Shown here piece after piece: positions 17,016-25,703 of a stretch of 49,197 nt of DNA. The stretch is from Streptomyces fildesensis (lineage in GTDB: Bacteria > Actinomycetota > Actinomycetes > Streptomycetales > Streptomycetaceae), in assembly GCF_016107395.1 (NCBI RefSeq), contig NZ_JAAIKO010000052.1, forward strand, positions 1 through 49,197, read 5' to 3'. Within the stretch, counting starts at the first letter, position 1; each line of letters starts with the position of its first letter. The notes beneath the pieces are model-generated. The model searched no databases. It was given only the letters and a program-made list of their open reading frames with translations, and was not told the origin of the DNA. Position numbers and translations under genes: made by a program.

Positions 17016-17203
17016 TCGACAACGCCGCAAGAAGGCGGACGGACAGCGGCGGAAAATGAGTCGGCCTGCACCACACGGGCCAGCGCGGCTTTGGCACAAA
17101 GACCGTATTGCGTGCCAACCGGCCCTAGAGGGAGAGTGTTCTGTCTCCGCCGTACCGAAGGATCCGCTGGCCCAAGAGATCCCATTGTCGCGGACCACGC
17201 CGA
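17016..17203. other. Non-coding remnant between the two vsr copies
   Basis: No intact gene is visible. Frames here do not continue the Vsr homology, suggesting a deletion or replacement of the first copy's 3' end. Confidence 0.5.
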
Positions 17204-17232
17204 TTGACGGATCGGAACTGTCTCCCTACCCT
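17204..17232 (+). promoter_or_regulatory. Promoter of vsr
   Basis: TTGACG at 17204-17209 and TACCCT at 17227-17232 have exactly 17 bases between them, one of the best sigma70-like matches in the window. The start codon lies 58 bases downstream. Confidence 0.65.
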
Positions 17233-17289
17233 CCCAGTAACGTTCTCTCCGGCCGAACTACCAGCAAACCAGGCAGAAGACAAGGTGCC

Positions 17290-17745
17290 ATGTCCCAGAA
17301 CTGGACTCCTCCCGAGGGCTCATGGGCTTCCTCGGAGGCGCGACGTCGGAACATGCAGGCGATCCGGAGCCGCGACACAAAACCTGAGAGAGCCATTCGG
17401 CGCCTGGTGCACGCACATGGACTCCGCTACCGCGTAGACGCAAGGCCATTGACCAACCTCCGCAGGACCGCGGACTTGGTCTTTCGTCCCGCACGCGTAG
17501 CCGTCTTTGTCGACGGCTGCTACTGGCACGGATGTCCTGAACATTACGTACCACCGAGGACAAATTCCGGGTACTGGTCCGGCAAAGTGGCAGGCAACAT
17601 AGCTCGCGACCGCGACACGGACCGGCAGCTCGCCGACGCCAAATGGACCGTGCTCCGCTTCTGGGAGCACGAATCCTCAGCGGTCTGCGCCGACAAGATT
17701 ATCGCGACGGTCATTGCGCGACGAATTGACCTCGGCAAAGGCTGA
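17290..17745 (+). CDS. vsr: Very-short-patch repair endonuclease
   Basis: A 151-residue Vsr nuclease that nicks next to T:G mismatches left by deamination of 5-methylcytosine. Visible in order are NMQAIRSRDTKPE, HGLRYRVDARPL, the catalytic strand TADLVF (Asp62), ARVAVFVDGCYWHGCPEHY with the intercalating aromatic region and zinc ligands, and WTVLRFWEHE. The ATG at 17290 has AAGG four bases before it. The gene converges on and overlaps the 3' end of the methyltransferase gene by 69 bases. This pairing is the expected partnership, since Vsr repairs damage created by cytosine methylation. Confidence 0.93.
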   Translation: MSQNWTPPEGSWASSEARRRNMQAIRSRDTKPERAIRRLVHAHGLRYRVDARPLTNLRRTADLVFRPARVAVFVDGCYWHGCPEHYVPPRTNSGYWSGKVAGNIARDRDTDRQLADAKWTVLRFWEHESSAVCADKIIATVIARRIDLGKG

Positions 17746-18945
17746 CTCTGGAATCTGCGACTGGATGAATCCCGAATCTCCAGCACCGAGCCCTGCATCC
17801 TCCATCACGAGGCCCTTGAGCAGATCAGAGCTCCGCTCTGGGATCAAGATTGAGGCAATTGCCCGACCGATAGCCTCGGCGACGGGCGGAGGAAAGGCGT
17901 TCCCTACCTGTCGGTACTGCGCGGTTTTACCGCCTTGGAAATTCCAGGATGCAGGAAAACCCTGAATAATTGCCGCCTGCTCAACAGTCAGCATTGGTCC
18001 GCGCGGCCGGAATAGGTCACGGTCCTTGTCGCACCGATCGGGGTCATTGGCAATCCCCATACCATCCACGCCGAGCAGACCCCAGGCCTTCTTGGCCCGC
18101 GTCGGCCCCAGGTCAGCTCCGCCGTGTTTTCTTGATCCACCCACTAGCGTCGGAGCCACACCGCCACTGTCGCTCCGCTTGGCAGCTTCCGCCTGGTTCA
18201 GCCAGTCGAGGAAGACTTTCCTGCCCCTGTCGCCGTGCGGTTCGCATCTCTGCCACATCGTTTCACGCAACGCATCAGCGACGCTGACGATCGCACCCTT
18301 TTTCCGTGTCGGCCACACGAATTTCCTGCCGCCCAGAACGTCCCTGCGAATAGCTACCAGGATAGCCCTCGGCCGCAATTGTGGAACACCATAATCTCGG
18401 GCCTCGAGAATTCGCCATGTCCTGGAAAGGCCTGGGCCTTCCTCGGCTACGTCATAGCCGAGATGCCATAGTTCATCAAGAATCTTCTTGCGATAAGAAG
18501 CAAATGTTTCCCGTGGCGCAAGAATTCCTCTGACATTCTCGATAAGCACGGCCTTCGGGCGCAGTGCATCAACAAGCTTGAGCATTTCAGGAAATAGATC
18601 GCGCTCATCATTTTCGCCAAGCTGCCGTCCCGCCAGCGAGAAAGGCGGGCACGGAACGCCACCAGCAAGCAAGTCGAGTTCCCCGGGAGGCAGTGCCAGT
18701 TCGGTAAATGTATCGGAATTCCGGAACTCTCTGACATCAGCAGGAACAAGTCTGTCTGCTTTGGCTCTGCCCCATTCAGGCCAATTCTTCACATTCTCGC
18801 GCAGCGTCGCGACCGCATGAGTGTCGTACTCGACGAGCGCCAGATGCCTGTAACCGGCCTTGTGCAGCCCAACGGCCTGGCCTCCTGCCCCTGCGCAGAT
18901 CTCGACCGAAGTCAGCTGCCGGCCATCTCGGCTGCTGGCACCCAT
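17677..18945 (-). CDS. DNA (cytosine-5-)-methyltransferase
   Basis: A 422-residue C5-cytosine methyltransferase. The ATG at 18945 is preceded by AAGAGGAG at ideal spacing; an in-frame ATG at 18975 lacks one. Motif I (VEICAGAGGQAVGLHKAG), motif IV with the catalytic Cys99 (GGVPCPPFSLAGRQ), motif VI (LIENVRGIL), motif VIII (QLRPRAILVAI) and motifs IX-X (MLTVEQAAIIQGFP, QVGNAFPPPVAEAIGRAI) are all present, so it should be active. The recognition sequence cannot be read from the target domain. Base composition is lower in GC than the flanking core genes, a sign of transfer. It follows the SNF2 gene by about 150 bases on the same strand. Confidence 0.95.
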   Translation of the reverse strand: MGASSRDGRQLTSVEICAGAGGQAVGLHKAGYRHLALVEYDTHAVATLRENVKNWPEWGRAKADRLVPADVREFRNSDTFTELALPPGELDLLAGGVPCPPFSLAGRQLGENDERDLFPEMLKLVDALRPKAVLIENVRGILAPRETFASYRKKILDELWHLGYDVAEEGPGLSRTWRILEARDYGVPQLRPRAILVAIRRDVLGGRKFVWPTRKKGAIVSVADALRETMWQRCEPHGDRGRKVFLDWLNQAEAAKRSDSGGVAPTLVGGSRKHGGADLGPTRAKKAWGLLGVDGMGIANDPDRCDKDRDLFRPRGPMLTVEQAAIIQGFPASWNFQGGKTAQYRQVGNAFPPPVAEAIGRAIASILIPERSSDLLKGLVMEDAGLGAGDSGFIQSQIPESAFAEVNSSRNDRRDNLVGADR

Positions 18946-19093
18946 CGGCACTCCTCTTGGTTTGACGCGAGACATTTTGCTCAAGTGTCCCAGAGAGAGC
19001 AGTGCGTTGCTGTCTCTTGCCTCAGGAGTCTCGCAGCCGTGCCAGACGCTGGCCAGGCCGGGGTGCCGGAGCCAGTGTCCGCCCGTGAGGAAC

Positions 19094-20908
19094 CTAGTTC
19101 TGTAGGTGACGAAGCAGTGCCGCGATGTCAGTGGAGTCCAGGCCAGCCGCCACGGCAGGTTCCTCCTGAAGATCGGCGAGCTGCTGTACAGCGGGGTCGT
19201 CAAGGATCTTGCCCATGAAATCGACCTTCTTGTCCAGCCGGACCTGCACCACTTCATCGATTGTGCCGCGGACAGCGAGCACGGTGACCCTGGTGTCTGT
19301 GCCGGGATCGAGCCCGAGGCGGTGGATGCGATCGAGGCTCTGCAGGAAGCGGCCCGCCATGAAGTCCCGGTCCACGTACACGGCGTCATGGCATACCTGG
19401 TGGAGGCTGATGCCCTCACCCAGCGTCGCCGGGTTGGAAATCAGCACCATGCAGTTCGGATCCTCGCGGAAGCGTCTGAGCTGTTCGTCCCGGTCAGGGG
19501 TTCCGCCGTACACAACTGCGGGCTGATACTTGTCCAGCAAGCTGGCAAGCGTGGTCAGACTGCGGACAAATGTAGTCCAGACGAGAGTCTTGCGTCCCTT
19601 TTCCGCATTAGCGGCGACGATTACCGCGGTTTCCTTGTACTTCGGCGACAGTTCGTAGTCGGGAAGTTTCTGCATCAGCGCATACAGCGAGCCAGACTCG
19701 GGAACCTCAAGCGGCGGCAGCTGGTAGGCCAGAGGCTCGTAGCGGTCGGCCCCCGCCAGCAGCAGAGCCGGGCTCGTCGCTGCCATCAGCAATCGCAGCG
19801 CGCTCTTGCCCAGTGAACTCAGATCGTCGCGCGCGGCTCCGTTACTCAGGCCGCCGACCAGTGAATCGTAGATCTCCCGGTGCAGATCGGGCATTTCGAC
19901 ATAGCGCATACGCAAATACATCGGCGGCAGACCCAGCTCTTGTTTCGTCGTCCGGGTGAACAGCGGGCGCAGAACAGTACTGGCATGTGCCAGGTCCCCG
20001 CCGGCCACTGCCTGCACGACGGATCTCTGGCCCTGACCTGGCCATACGAAGCCCAGCAGGTTCTCCAGGTCCTTGGTTCCGTTGGGGGCTGGTGTCCCCG
20101 TGAGGATCAGCCTCCGCCGGGCAAGAGGACCGAGCGCCATGCAGGCGGCCCCGTAGGTCCCTCGCGCCCCGAGCTTCATCCGGTGCGCCTCGTCCAGGAT
20201 GATCATTGAGGGGCCCGCCTTCAGCCAGCCCGCGAGCACGGCGAGCGAACGGTCCAGTCGCTCATAGTTGACAATCAGAACCTCCGCCCACGGATCCAGC
20301 CGCCGGTCGAGGAAGCCCGTGCGCAGCGGATAGCTGAAGCACACGGCGGTTTCAAACTGCCATGATTCGTAAGCCGATTTGGGACAGACAACCAGTAGCC
20401 TGCCGACTTTCCCCTGAACTTTCTCTGCGGCGTACACCGCGAGTGCCGCACGTGTTTTACCGGCACCAGGGACGCTGAAGTTGGCTCCATGCTGCAGAGA
20501 CAACAGTTTCGCGATATCGCGTCGTTGGAATCCGCCAAGGTCTGCCTCCCAGCGTTCCCCCAGCAGACCGAGGACCTCGTCAGGGGTGATCTCTCCTGGC
20601 TGATCGGGAGCGTCAAGCCGCTTCCTGACCACCTCGGCGTCCTGTAGAACCCCGAGGACCAGCTCCCTGAGTTCCGTTGCCCATTCCACGCCAACGTGGT
20701 GCGGCCAGGTTCCTATCGCGTCCAGACTGGCAAGCAGATCGTCAAGTTCTACCGATACCGCCAGCGGGGCAAGCTGGCCGCCCGTGCGGAAGCGGGCAGC
20801 CAGGCGGACAAGATCCTCCCGGTGTTTCTCGACGGTCGTGAGAACGACCTTGGTACGCGTCTCATCGAAATCGAGGTGCAGAGAGGTTTCGGCAGCGATC
20901 GCCGTCAT
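19094..20908 (-). CDS. SNF2-type superfamily 2 helicase/translocase
   Basis: A 604-residue ATPase. The ATG at 20908 has GGAAGG six bases upstream, and its A is shared with the TGA of the ParB-like gene (TGATG). After about 125 N-terminal residues come the Q-like motif FQRRDIAKLLSLQHGANF, Walker A VPGAGKT (146-152), DEAH (239-242), LTGTPAPNGTKDLENLLGFVWP, and in the second RecA domain LISNPATLGEGISLHQV and motif VI QSLDRIHRLG. This layout is that of SNF2/RapA-like dsDNA translocases. There is no fused nuclease. In this operon it probably moves along or remodels DNA for the neighbouring methyltransferase and nuclease-like proteins. Confidence 0.9.
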   Translation of the reverse strand: MTAIAAETSLHLDFDETRTKVVLTTVEKHREDLVRLAARFRTGGQLAPLAVSVELDDLLASLDAIGTWPHHVGVEWATELRELVLGVLQDAEVVRKRLDAPDQPGEITPDEVLGLLGERWEADLGGFQRRDIAKLLSLQHGANFSVPGAGKTRAALAVYAAEKVQGKVGRLLVVCPKSAYESWQFETAVCFSYPLRTGFLDRRLDPWAEVLIVNYERLDRSLAVLAGWLKAGPSMIILDEAHRMKLGARGTYGAACMALGPLARRRLILTGTPAPNGTKDLENLLGFVWPGQGQRSVVQAVAGGDLAHASTVLRPLFTRTTKQELGLPPMYLRMRYVEMPDLHREIYDSLVGGLSNGAARDDLSSLGKSALRLLMAATSPALLLAGADRYEPLAYQLPPLEVPESGSLYALMQKLPDYELSPKYKETAVIVAANAEKGRKTLVWTTFVRSLTTLASLLDKYQPAVVYGGTPDRDEQLRRFREDPNCMVLISNPATLGEGISLHQVCHDAVYVDRDFMAGRFLQSLDRIHRLGLDPGTDTRVTVLAVRGTIDEVVQVRLDKKVDFMGKILDDPAVQQLADLQEEPAVAAGLDSTDIAALLRHLQN

Positions 20909-22338
20909 CAAGAGCCTTCCACGGTAGTCAGCAACCAGGACACACCATCGCCCGGATGCGGCATACCGCGTCCGGCCTGCTGGGCGAGCTTCCGCAGGCT
21001 TTGCCGCAGCTTCAGCAGTGCCTCGTCGAAAGCCTCCTCGTCCAGGCTTCTCGTCGAGCGTGCCTGGACGAGATCGACCAGGCACTGATCGATGTCTGCG
21101 CAAGCGTCTGCGAGCCGCGCCGGGGCCAGTTGCTGGCGCTTGCGCACGCGTGCGTCCCGGCCGGCATCGTCGATCGCCCTGTCGAACGACGTTCGTGCGT
21201 CACTGAGGAGCTCCTGCGCGGGGTGCTGCCCGCCGTCGAGCAGGTCTGGCTCTTTACTACCCACAGCGGCCTTGGCTCGCAGGATCTGATCACTGAGCGC
21301 ACGGGCGGCCGCAACAGCAGAGGACGGACCCGGCATCGACGCGCCGAGTCCCGGCACAGCTACAGCCTCTAGGTCTGTGCCGGCGCCGCCGGCCTTCAGA
21401 CTCGCCGGCAGCGTCCCTTCCAGGTAGTTTTTCGCCAGGAAACTCTCATCAATGTGCCGGACGTCTGTCTTTGCGAACCCCAGGAGAATCGCGGACAGCC
21501 GCATCTCCTTGAGTACCTCTGCCTGGTCACGGTCAGTCGCCGCAATTTTCACGTACAGGCGATGCAATTCCTTGAATTTCTCCTGGTCGTCTTCGAAATC
21601 GACCAGCCGCAGCGCAACGGACCCCCCGCTCTTGCTGCGGTCGATCAGATCCCGGATCGTGCCGAGAATCCATCGTTCCTGGTGATACGTGGATGTGCGA
21701 ATCCTGAAATCCTTGGCGATAGCCTCAGGCGTCCTGCCCAGCGATGCCTGCTCCTCCATGGCCAACAGCCGGTTGATGTAGGAGTAGTCCCTCCGATGGT
21801 CCTTCCTTAGCTGCAGCGACAGCTCGACCGCGTTGATGTCTGCCCAGGTGAAGGACTCCGGCAGCACTCCCACCCGCATCGACTGAGCGCCGATCTCCCG
21901 CAGCGCGGCGGCTCGTGTGTTGCCGTTGACGAGCACGCCGTAGTGGGTGACCAGCCCCGGGTCGTTCTGCCCGAACTGGGCCAGGCTCTCCTTGAGTTTG
22001 TCGAAATCTGGATCTCTGCGGTCTGGGTTCGCCGGCTCAGCCTGCAGCAGATACTTCAGGTATCTCTGGCTCTCAACACTCCACGAATCCCTGTCGAGGG
22101 CCGCCTCACGCACGGGGTCGTGGCTGCGCTGCGCACGGACTCGATGTGTGCCGGGATTGAAGTAGAGGCCCTCAAGGGGAAGGTCGATCACCTCTACGGT
22201 CACCCGCTGTTCACTCCAGTCAACCGTCACCGTCTCCCGCGTGCCGCCCGATGTCTTCACCTCTTCCAGCCTCTTGCTGATCAGCTCGCTGAACTCAGCT
22301 GCGCGCGGTGGCGGCGGAAACTCCCTCAACATCTCCAT
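20908..22338 (-). CDS. ParB/Srx-fold DNA-binding protein
   Basis: A 476-residue protein. The N-terminal third has the ParB/sulfiredoxin-like domain: IDLPLEGLYFNPGTHRV, DFDKLKESLAQFGQNDPGLV and the GVLVNGNTRAAALREIG loop (residues 138-142 NGNTR, equivalent to DGxHR/GERR). A helix-turn-helix-like segment follows (LGRTPEAIAKDFRIRTSTYHQERWI). The C-terminal third is helical and charged, possibly coiled coil. There is no ParA partner, so it is not a partition gene. It is placed between the HNH-like and SNF2 genes (12-base gap and TGATG overlap), so it belongs to the same operon. ParB-fold proteins in defence loci act as nucleases, CTPases or DNA adaptors; which applies here is unknown. Confidence 0.8.
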   Translation of the reverse strand: MEMLREFPPPPRAAEFSELISKRLEEVKTSGGTRETVTVDWSEQRVTVEVIDLPLEGLYFNPGTHRVRAQRSHDPVREAALDRDSWSVESQRYLKYLLQAEPANPDRRDPDFDKLKESLAQFGQNDPGLVTHYGVLVNGNTRAAALREIGAQSMRVGVLPESFTWADINAVELSLQLRKDHRRDYSYINRLLAMEEQASLGRTPEAIAKDFRIRTSTYHQERWILGTIRDLIDRSKSGGSVALRLVDFEDDQEKFKELHRLYVKIAATDRDQAEVLKEMRLSAILLGFAKTDVRHIDESFLAKNYLEGTLPASLKAGGAGTDLEAVAVPGLGASMPGPSSAVAAARALSDQILRAKAAVGSKEPDLLDGGQHPAQELLSDARTSFDRAIDDAGRDARVRKRQQLAPARLADACADIDQCLVDLVQARSTRSLDEEAFDEALLKLRQSLRKLAQQAGRGMPHPGDGVSWLLTTVEGS

Positions 22339-22350
22339 GTCATTCCTCTC

Positions 22351-23049
22351 CTATACATCCATACCGGTCACGGCCCGGGCTACGGAGGCCCGGGACTCCT
22401 CAGGAAGCGTGCGGAAGATCCCCCACAGTTTCTCCAACGCACTCGTCGTCCGGAGATCGGCTTCGATCCAGCTCGCCAGAATCTTCCGCTCTATCGGTGC
22501 GAGCGCCTCTACCCTGCCGAGCAGCGCACCGAGGTCGACGTTCCGGTCACCGCTGCCAGCCCCGCACCGCTTGCACTCGGTGACGAACTGCACCTCAACC
22601 GTCCCGTCGGGCTGCAGTACCTTCCGGCGGGCAACATTCAGCTTGGACAGTTCAATATCATCACCGTAGGATTCGCCCACGCCGATGCCGCAGGTCCGGC
22701 AGAGATAGTTGTCGGCCTGCCAGACCTTGTGCCGCTGAGCGGATGTAAGGCTGCCCTTACTCTTGGCGACCTTCGCCTGGCCGGGAAGCCATACCTTTGC
22801 GCCCTCGCTGACATACCGCTGTTCCATCTGCTTCAGCGCGGGGTCATCCCTGCTGGTATCAATCCGCCAGCCGTAGTCCCGGAGTTCTCGTACCCGCCGG
22901 TCAATCTGCGCAACGTCCGGAAAGGCCTTGCGCAGCTGGGCCTTGGTGAAGACATGCCCCTCCCCCACCTCCGTAGCCAGCCAGAGAGCAGCCCGTGCCT
23001 TGCCCCCGGCCTTCTGGTCCTGCCACGACGGCAGATTCGATGCCTCCAT
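22351..23049 (-). CDS. Winged-helix plus HNH-like zinc protein, first gene of the island operon
   Basis: A 232-residue protein starting at the ATG at 23049, with GAGGGA six bases upstream. Residues 30-90 look like a winged-helix domain (FTKAQLRKAFPDVAQIDRRVRELRDYGWRID). Residues 105-170 resemble an HNH/treble-clef unit: RHKVWQADNYLCRTC (117-120) and ECKRCGAGSGDRN (159-162) provide four zinc Cys. The usual catalytic DH/EH strand between them is replaced by YGDDIELSKLNVARR, so no obvious HNH histidine is visible. It may be a nuclease with altered active site or a DNA-reading subunit. It begins the four-gene minus-strand operon and is divergent from the HTH regulator at 23241. Confidence 0.75.
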   Translation of the reverse strand: MEASNLPSWQDQKAGGKARAALWLATEVGEGHVFTKAQLRKAFPDVAQIDRRVRELRDYGWRIDTSRDDPALKQMEQRYVSEGAKVWLPGQAKVAKSKGSLTSAQRHKVWQADNYLCRTCGIGVGESYGDDIELSKLNVARRKVLQPDGTVEVQFVTECKRCGAGSGDRNVDLGALLGRVEALAPIERKILASWIEADLRTTSALEKLWGIFRTLPEESRASVARAVTGMDV

Positions 23050-23240
23050 TGCGCGTCCCTCACACTTCGTCAGATTCAGCGCGTGTCCCACCGGCCCCAT
23101 GCAGCTCAGCGGCTGTCTCTTCGTAATAGTGGCCCGGTCCGCACCGGAAGATGGCAGAAAAATCATCTTGCGCCGGCGTTGGCAAGACCCTCTGCGCGCA
23201 CAATTGGCCTGAGTGACCGGAACTTGGAGGAGATCAGGGC

Positions 23241-24002
23241 ATGCCGCCACGGGGACAAGTGGGCAGAAGGATCGACAGCAGCCTTCCGCCGGGGCGGCGG
23301 GCACTAGCGGAAGCGCTCGTCACCCTCTACCAGCAGCTCGCGCGGCCCACGACGCTCAAGGAGGTGGCTGTCGGCCTCCCTGCGGACGAGAGCACCATCT
23401 CGCGGTACCTCAATGGTCGGCGCCGACCGCCACAGACCTTCATTGACCTGCTCCATAACAGGGCGAGCGAGGACGCCGGGGCCGATCGCGTCGCGATCTC
23501 CCTGGAAAATCTGCGCAAACTCCACCACGAGGCAGAACGTTCTCGCTGCCCCACCTGCGCCACGCTACGTCGCACGATCGACACCAAAGACAAGCAGCTG
23601 CGCGACCTGCAGGCCGGCTTGCAGGCGGGCATCGCGAGCGCGTCCCTCTCGCGACCCGCACCGCTGCCGGTCCCCCGGCAACAGGGGGACCGGCAGCGGA
23701 GTGCGTTGGAGGCCGTTGCGGCACAGCAGCTGGCCGCCCTGGTCATCAGGCTCCAAACCCGGGGAGAGGCTACGGAAGTAGCGGAACTTCTGAGAGACGC
23801 CCCCGGGGTGCTCACACCCACAGAAAGCGCGGCAGCGCTCGCACTCCTGCATGACCGCGAGCAGCACGCACTCGCAGATGCCCTGGTCTCGATCTACGGC
23901 CGAGATAGATCACTAGATGAGGTGCTGCGCTTCGCGTCGGCGCTCCATGAGACGGGCTTGGCAGCCGATGCCGGCGCTCTGCTTCGGGCAGCAGTCGGCT
24001 GA
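23241..24002 (+). CDS. HTH regulator divergent from the defence-like operon
   Basis: A 253-residue protein from the ATG at 23241 (GGAGGAG eight bases upstream). The N-terminal domain TTLKEVAVGLPADESTISRYLNGRRRPP is a helix-turn-helix of the XRE class. A CPTC pair (RCPTCATLRRTI) leads into a coiled-coil-like stretch, then a C-terminal helical domain (LVIRLQTRGEATEVAELLRDAPGVL). Divergent orientation, with about 190 bases between the two starts, suggests it controls the island. The family's ligand or target is unknown. Confidence 0.8.
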   Translation: MPPRGQVGRRIDSSLPPGRRALAEALVTLYQQLARPTTLKEVAVGLPADESTISRYLNGRRRPPQTFIDLLHNRASEDAGADRVAISLENLRKLHHEAERSRCPTCATLRRTIDTKDKQLRDLQAGLQAGIASASLSRPAPLPVPRQQGDRQRSALEAVAAQQLAALVIRLQTRGEATEVAELLRDAPGVLTPTESAAALALLHDREQHALADALVSIYGRDRSLDEVLRFASALHETGLAADAGALLRAAVG

Positions 24003-24035
24003 CGGCCCGGTACCTGGGTCACGGCGGTTTTTCGT

Positions 24036-24668
24036 TCACGCTCTCTCAGCCTCGAAGTGTGACCTGGCACGGTCGAGGATGTCGTCGGTGTCAGCACCGA
24101 AGGGCGCCAGCCACCAGAGGAGGTTGGCAATGAGGACGGATACCGCTTCCTTCGCGGCCGATGCGGTATCCGCGAGCGCTGGCCTGGCCTCCTCGCCGTC
24201 AGCACAGGAGGAAATGTCCGAAATGCTGCGCCTGAGCTGACGTGCAGAACCTGCCTCGGAAAGCGCCAGTTGGCAGTGCACGACCTTGCCGCCTGCGGTG
24301 GCCCTCGCGAACCAACTGTCCGTGAGGGCCGCGATCAGGGCGAGACCGCGGCCCCCTTCGTCATCCGGGCCTGCTAGCCGGCAGGCGGGGAGTTCCGCGC
24401 TCGTGTCGTGCATCTCGATCTGGAGCACCCCATCGCGAGTCTCCAGGCATAGGGCGGCCGGGCTGCCTTCGCCAACGTGTTTGATGACGTTAGTGGCAAG
24501 TTCAGTGACGACGACTTCCGCCTGCTCAGTGAGCTCCGAGGTTCCCCACAGACGCAGCTGGTTCTGCATGACCAGGCGCAAGCCCGCGACCTCTCTGGGC
24601 TCAGCCTCAAACGGAACCACGCATCGTTGCCGGGGAGCCACACCCCGGGGGTCACGGAATTGGTACAT
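24036..24668 (-). CDS. HATPase_c ATP-binding (anti-sigma-factor-like) protein
   Basis: A 210-residue protein from the ATG at 24668 with GGAGGGG upstream. It has the GHKL fold: VVTELATNVIKHVGEG (N box), IEMHDTSAELP (G1 region) and GGRGLALIAALTDSWF (G2). Such short RsbW-like kinases often lie next to XRE/DUF397 genes in actinomycetes. The C-terminal 60 residues are an extra helical region. It is divergent from the XRE gene at 24858. Confidence 0.85.
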   Translation of the reverse strand: MYQFRDPRGVAPRQRCVVPFEAEPREVAGLRLVMQNQLRLWGTSELTEQAEVVVTELATNVIKHVGEGSPAALCLETRDGVLQIEMHDTSAELPACRLAGPDDEGGRGLALIAALTDSWFARATAGGKVVHCQLALSEAGSARQLRRSISDISSCADGEEARPALADTASAAKEAVSVLIANLLWWLAPFGADTDDILDRARSHFEAERA

Positions 24669-24752
24669 GAGAGCCGCCCCTCCGCTGCTGTTCGGCGAGT
24701 TGAGTCGACGGGCACGTGCGGTTGTGGCCCGTGGCACGTCACGCTGAGTATG

Positions 24753-24766
24753 GCGCCCATGGGCGC
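24753..24766. promoter_or_regulatory. 14-bp perfect palindrome in the divergent control region
   Basis: gcgcccatgggcgc reads the same on both strands. It falls between a minus-strand -35-like TTTCAC (24771-24776) and -10-like CATACT (24748-24753) with a 17-base spacer, so it could be an operator over the HATPase promoter. Confidence 0.45.
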
Positions 24767-24857
24767 ACTGTGAAACTTCTCATGGAGAAACCCCACGAAT
24801 TGACTACACCAGGCCATGATGAGCTGCACATCAGCACCAGGAAGGCGGGCAGCAGGA

Positions 24858-25703
24858 ATGAACACCGGGCCGACCACGCGGCGGCGCCAACTCGGGGCGA
24901 CTCTCCTCAGCATGCGGAACCGCAAGGGCCTGACCTTGGAGGAGGCTGGGAGGCTCGTCGGGGTGTCCAAAGCAACGGTGAGCCGCTACGAGACCAAGGA
25001 AGGACCGGTCAAATGGCTTGTCGTTGACGCGCTATGCCGCGAGTACGGAGCCTCCGATGCTGAGCGGAAGGCCATGGTCAGCCTCGCCAAGGATGCCAAG
25101 CTGCAGGGCTGGTGGCACTCGATCTCGGATGCCGTTCCCGAAGGCATGAACCTCCTCCTGACACTGGAAGAAGAGGCGCTCGGGGAGGATCACTACGCCG
25201 GGGTTTACGTACCCGGGCTTCTCCAGACCCGCCGCTACGCCACTGCCGTGCACCACGCTTCCGAGATGAGGGAGTCCCCAGAGTCCGTCGAGCGCATGGT
25301 GGACATCCGCATGAAGCGTCAGGAGATTTTGGCCAGGCCGGCTCCGCCGCACATCTGGGCCGTGCTCGATGAGGCCGTAGTGAGGCGGGTCGTCGGGAGC
25401 CCCGAGGTCATGAGGGAGCAACTGGACCGGCTTGTTCTTTGCGCCGGATCTCCGCACATCACCTTGCAGCTCCTGCCCTTCTCCTCCGGGGCCCATGCTG
25501 CCGCGCTTGGCAGCTTCGCCCTGATCCGCGGGGCGGATCCAACGCTCGATGTCGTCTACATCGACGTCCTGACCGGTGCCCTCTTCCAGGAGAAGCCAGC
25601 GGAGTTGGAGCGGTATAGGTTGGCGATTGACTACCTCCGCGCCCAGGCGCTGGACATCTCAGCCACGGCTGCGGAGCTCAAGCGGATTCGCAAGGAGCTT
25701 TGA
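24858..25703 (+). CDS. XRE regulator with DUF5753 (WhiJ-like)
   Basis: A 281-residue protein. The N-terminal XRE domain reads RNRKGLTLEEAGRLVGVSKATVSRYETKEGPVKW. The rest is the DUF5753 ligand-sensing region (YVPGLLQTRRYATAVHHA, VLDEAVVRRVVGSPEVM, TLQLLPFSSGAHAAALGSF). WhiJ of S. coelicolor has this architecture and affects sporulation with a small DUF397 partner. The ATG at 24858 is preferred to 24816 because the domain begins soon after it. Its TGA overlaps the ATG of the DUF397 gene (TGATG). Confidence 0.9.
   Translation: MNTGPTTRRRQLGATLLSMRNRKGLTLEEAGRLVGVSKATVSRYETKEGPVKWLVVDALCREYGASDAERKAMVSLAKDAKLQGWWHSISDAVPEGMNLLLTLEEEALGEDHYAGVYVPGLLQTRRYATAVHHASEMRESPESVERMVDIRMKRQEILARPAPPHIWAVLDEAVVRRVVGSPEVMREQLDRLVLCAGSPHITLQLLPFSSGAHAAALGSFALIRGADPTLDVVYIDVLTGALFQEKPAELERYRLAIDYLRAQALDISATAAELKRIRKEL

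Noticed and set aside
16811..17059. Functional second vsr gene
   Set aside because: Frameshift, missing C-terminal third and loss of a zinc Cys show it is broken.
20908..22338. Chromosome-partition ParB
   Set aside because: No ParA gene or parS-like sites nearby, and the gene is in an operon with SNF2 and HNH-like genes.
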